Part shown: positions 62,349 through 64,000 of the stretch, one piece after another
Layout: the number at the start of each line of letters is the position of its first letter
Numbering within the stretch: the stretch's first letter is position 1
NCBI GenBank assembly: GCA_035551615.1
Contig: DASZNC010000047.1
Span: forward strand, 37,747 to 101,746
DNA: 64,000 nt
Origin: JAKCDU01 sp035551615
GTDB taxonomy: Bacteria > Actinomycetota > Acidimicrobiia > Acidimicrobiales > Palsa-688
Direction: 5' to 3'
Notes under the pieces: model-generated
Database searches by the model: none
Told to the model about the DNA's origin: nothing
What the model saw: the letters and a program-made list of their open reading frames with translations, nothing else
Made by a program: the position numbers and the translations under genes

Positions 62349-62909
62349 GAGCGAGGAGGGATCCGACAGGTAAGCCGACAGGCTGGGGATCGGGTAGGAG
62401 ACGATCCCGTCGGGGAACACGACGGCCAGGGCGGCCGGCGTCAGGTACCACGTGGAGAAGTCCGTGGTCGCGGCGTGGGCCAGATTCTCGTAGGCGAACT
62501 GGGTGGTGGCGACCGAGGACAGGTAGGACCGGTAGTCGCCCTTCAGGATGTCGCCCAGTTCGACCGGGCGGCCGGACAGCGTCACCGTGGCCGCCGTCAC
62601 CTGGCTGCCGCAGTGCCAGAGGATCGACACCAGATTGGGGTCGGACCGCTCGGTGACCGGCTGGCAGCTCGGTTGCAGGCCGGTGCCGGTGACATCCAGG
62701 ACCGAGCTGGCCGCCGGGTGGCCGGCGACCTGCGGCCTGTTCCCGGAGAACGTGACGGCCGGACCGCCGACCGTCGGGCTGCCGAGCGGCGCGATCGACG
62801 TGGACGGGGCGGCGATGGCGCCGGGGTCGGACGACCTCGAGGTGCAACCGGCGAGCGCGACGAGAAGGACGAGGAGAAGCGCCGGGCCGCTCCTTTGACC
62901 AGAAGGCAT
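62346..62909 (-). CDS. Secreted lipoprotein, DUF3298/RsiV-C-terminus-like
   Basis: A 187-residue lipoprotein. The signal peptide has lipobox LALAGC-like VALAGC at about residue 22, then a Ser/Pro linker and a ~130-residue domain. Two Cys residues (QPSCQPV and LWHCGSQ) may pair. The C-terminal FSTWYLTPAALAVVFPDGIVSYPIPSLSAYL resembles the DUF3298 domain found at the C-terminus of anti-sigma factor RsiV, a tentative match. ATG start 7 bases after a TAGTCT box. Confidence 0.68.
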   Translation of the reverse strand: MPSGQRSGPALLLVLLVALAGCTSRSSDPGAIAAPSTSIAPLGSPTVGGPAVTFSGNRPQVAGHPAASSVLDVTGTGLQPSCQPVTERSDPNLVSILWHCGSQVTAATVTLSGRPVELGDILKGDYRSYLSSVATTQFAYENLAHAATTDFSTWYLTPAALAVVFPDGIVSYPIPSLSAYLSDPSSL

Positions 62910-62916
62910 CCCGGAC

Positions 62917-62922
62917 AGACTA
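62917..62922 (-). promoter_or_regulatory. -10 box (TAGTCT), leaderless lipoprotein start
   Basis: TAGTCT on the minus strand, 7 bases (GTCCGGG) before the ATG at 62909. Confidence 0.5.
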
Positions 62923-62951
62923 AAGGGCCGTCCCTGCGGCGACGCTCCGGG

Positions 62952-64000
62952 TCAGACGCCGACCGGGTGCGGCATGCAGAGATCGTTGTACTCGGCGATC
63001 ACCAGCTGCTCCTTGGGGATGCTGCAGGCCGCGCACTCCGGATCCCGGTTGACCTTGAACGTCCGGAAGCTCTCCTCGAGGGCGTCGTAGGCGAGCAGGC
63101 GCCCGACCAGGAGATCGCCGATGCCGAGCAGGAGCTTGATCGTCTCCATGGCCTGGAGGCTGCCGATGATGCCGGGCAGCACACCCAGCACGCCGGCCTC
63201 GGAGCACGACGGGGCCAGCTCGGCGGGGGGCGGCTCGGGGACCTGGCAGCGGTAGCACGGGCCCTCGTGGGGCATGTAGACGCTGGCCTGGCCCTCGAAG
63301 CGGAAGATGGAGCCGTGGATGACGGGGATCCGCTTGAGCAAGGAGGCGTCGTTGACGAGGTAGCGGGTCGGGAAGTTGTCGGTGCCGTCGACGATGACGT
63401 CATAGCCGTCGATGATGTCGAGGATGTTGTCGGCCCCGAGGCGGACGTCGTAGGTCACGACATTGACGTCGGGGTTGAGCGCGGTCAGTGTCTTCTTGGC
63501 CGAGTCGACCTTGCGATCGCCGATGCGATCCATGTTGTGCAGGATCTGGCGCTGCAGGTTCGACTCGTCGACCACGTCCATGTCGATGATGCCGAGGGTC
63601 CCCACGCCGGCCGCGGCCAGGTAGAGGGCCGCCGGCGACCCCAGACCACCGGCGCCGAGCAGGAGGACCTTGGAGCCGAGCAGCTTCAGCTGCCCCACCT
63701 CGCCCACCTCGGGCAGCAGGAGGTGGCGCTGGTAGCGGTTGCGTTGGGCCGGCGTCAAGGTCTGGGGCGCCGCCCAGGGGCGGTCGTCGTCCTTCCACTT
63801 GTTGAATCCGCCGATCAGGGACTGGACGTCGGTGTACCCCAGATCGCCCATGGTCTTGGCGGCAAAGGCCGACCGCACGCCGCCGGCGCAGTAGACGACG
63901 ACGGGCGCCGCCTTGTCGATCAGCTTGCCCTCCACCTGGAACTCGAGGTGGCCGCGGGGCAGGTGCACGGCGCCGGGCAGGGCGCCCTGCTCGTACTCGT
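62952..64000 (-). CDS. Rhodanese-ThiF/MoeB E1-like adenylyltransferase (5' end cut)
   Basis: Partial: the frame stays open through the right edge, so the N-terminus is missing. The visible part has a rhodanese domain first (ALPGAVHLPRGHLE, active Cys in VYCAGGVRS), then an E1-like domain with ATP loop LGAGGLGSPAAL, DESNLQRQ, VDGTDNFPTRYLVND and zinc pairs CYRC and CAAC. It adenylates the C-terminal glycine of a ThiS/MoaD-like carrier and transfers sulfur. In mycobacterial MoeZ and eukaryotic Uba4 the rhodanese is C-terminal; here it is N-terminal. Molybdopterin, thiamine, or cysteine/tRNA sulfur routes are all possible. Confidence 0.88.
   Translation of the reverse strand, partial: EYEQGALPGAVHLPRGHLEFQVEGKLIDKAAPVVVYCAGGVRSAFAAKTMGDLGYTDVQSLIGGFNKWKDDDRPWAAPQTLTPAQRNRYQRHLLLPEVGEVGQLKLLGSKVLLLGAGGLGSPAALYLAAAGVGTLGIIDMDVVDESNLQRQILHNMDRIGDRKVDSAKKTLTALNPDVNVVTYDVRLGADNILDIIDGYDVIVDGTDNFPTRYLVNDASLLKRIPVIHGSIFRFEGQASVYMPHEGPCYRCQVPEPPPAELAPSCSEAGVLGVLPGIIGSLQAMETIKLLLGIGDLLVGRLLAYDALEESFRTFKVNRDPECAACSIPKEQLVIAEYNDLCMPHPVGV

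Overview
The window is about 70% GC and densely packed, with many 1-8 base ATGA/GTGA/TTGA overlaps. It looks like an actinobacterial chromosome, most likely class Acidimicrobiia. Lineage clues are coenzyme F420 genes (cofD, stand-alone cofE), an MgtA-type mannosyltransferase, DUF3499, DUF5719 and LpdA proteins, and a CHAP protein built on the YWL..DGG.FSFGDA repeat that is frequent in Acidimicrobiia. No rRNA, tRNA, CRISPR array, intact insertion sequence or prophage was recognised. The assignment rests on gene content and composition only.

Layout. 1-2805: cut-off unknown gene, glutathione peroxidase, patatin-like lipase and MgtA-type mannosyltransferase. 2931-8355: AI-2E permease, a LiaF/S/R-like envelope-stress operon and two small membrane proteins. 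8356-14523: ParA-like ATPase with a zinc-ribbon partner, two secreted wall hydrolases (SLT-NlpC and propeller-CHAP) and, divergently, a pseudokinase and FHA gene pair. 14499-19079: lipoprotein, truncated haemoglobin, a PRC/MgtE_N/CBS protein overlapping an Nramp-like carrier with magnesium-type site residues, and a hydrolase. 19177-26368: ftsX-ftsE, prfB, secA and a DUF2079 membrane protein. 26397-33845: orphan response regulator, then SIS isomerase, Trm112-like protein, a membrane protein continuous with phosphomannomutase, zinc ribbon, CPBP protease and DUF3499. 33906-41428: ftsH, DUF5719, a giant GT2 membrane protein and a phasin-like coiled-coil protein. 41709-56786: surface-glycan block with GDP-deoxymannose reductase, three GT4 and one GT2 enzymes, two epimerase-like genes, a manC-like pyrophosphorylase, UXS, UGD, rmlD, rmlB and rmlA, interrupted by cofD-cofE. 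56797-64000: birA divergent from a biotin-dependent acyl-CoA carboxylase alpha subunit, LpdA-like flavoprotein, methylmalonyl-CoA mutase catalytic subunit, lipoprotein and a rhodanese-ThiF E1 enzyme cut by the window end.

How they fit together. Sugar activation (phosphomannomutase, SIS isomerase, manC-like, rmlA/B/D, UGD/UXS, GDP-deoxymannose reductase) can feed GDP-mannose, dTDP-deoxyhexose and UDP-xylose to the clustered glycosyltransferases. The order SIS, phosphomannomutase, DUF3499, F420 genes, manC-like, GT2 and rmlD echoes the mycobacterial Rv3256c-Rv3266c neighbourhood. BirA, the carboxylase and the mutase fit propionyl-CoA/methylmalonyl-CoA metabolism. At least twelve genes have a TANNNT box 6-8 bases before the start codon, where a leaderless transcript would begin. 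This signal was used to choose several starts. The most unusual loci are the Nramp-like/MgtE_N pair, the pseudokinase-FHA/wall-hydrolase divergon, the membrane-phosphomannomutase fusion and several uncharacterised palindromes and repeats.
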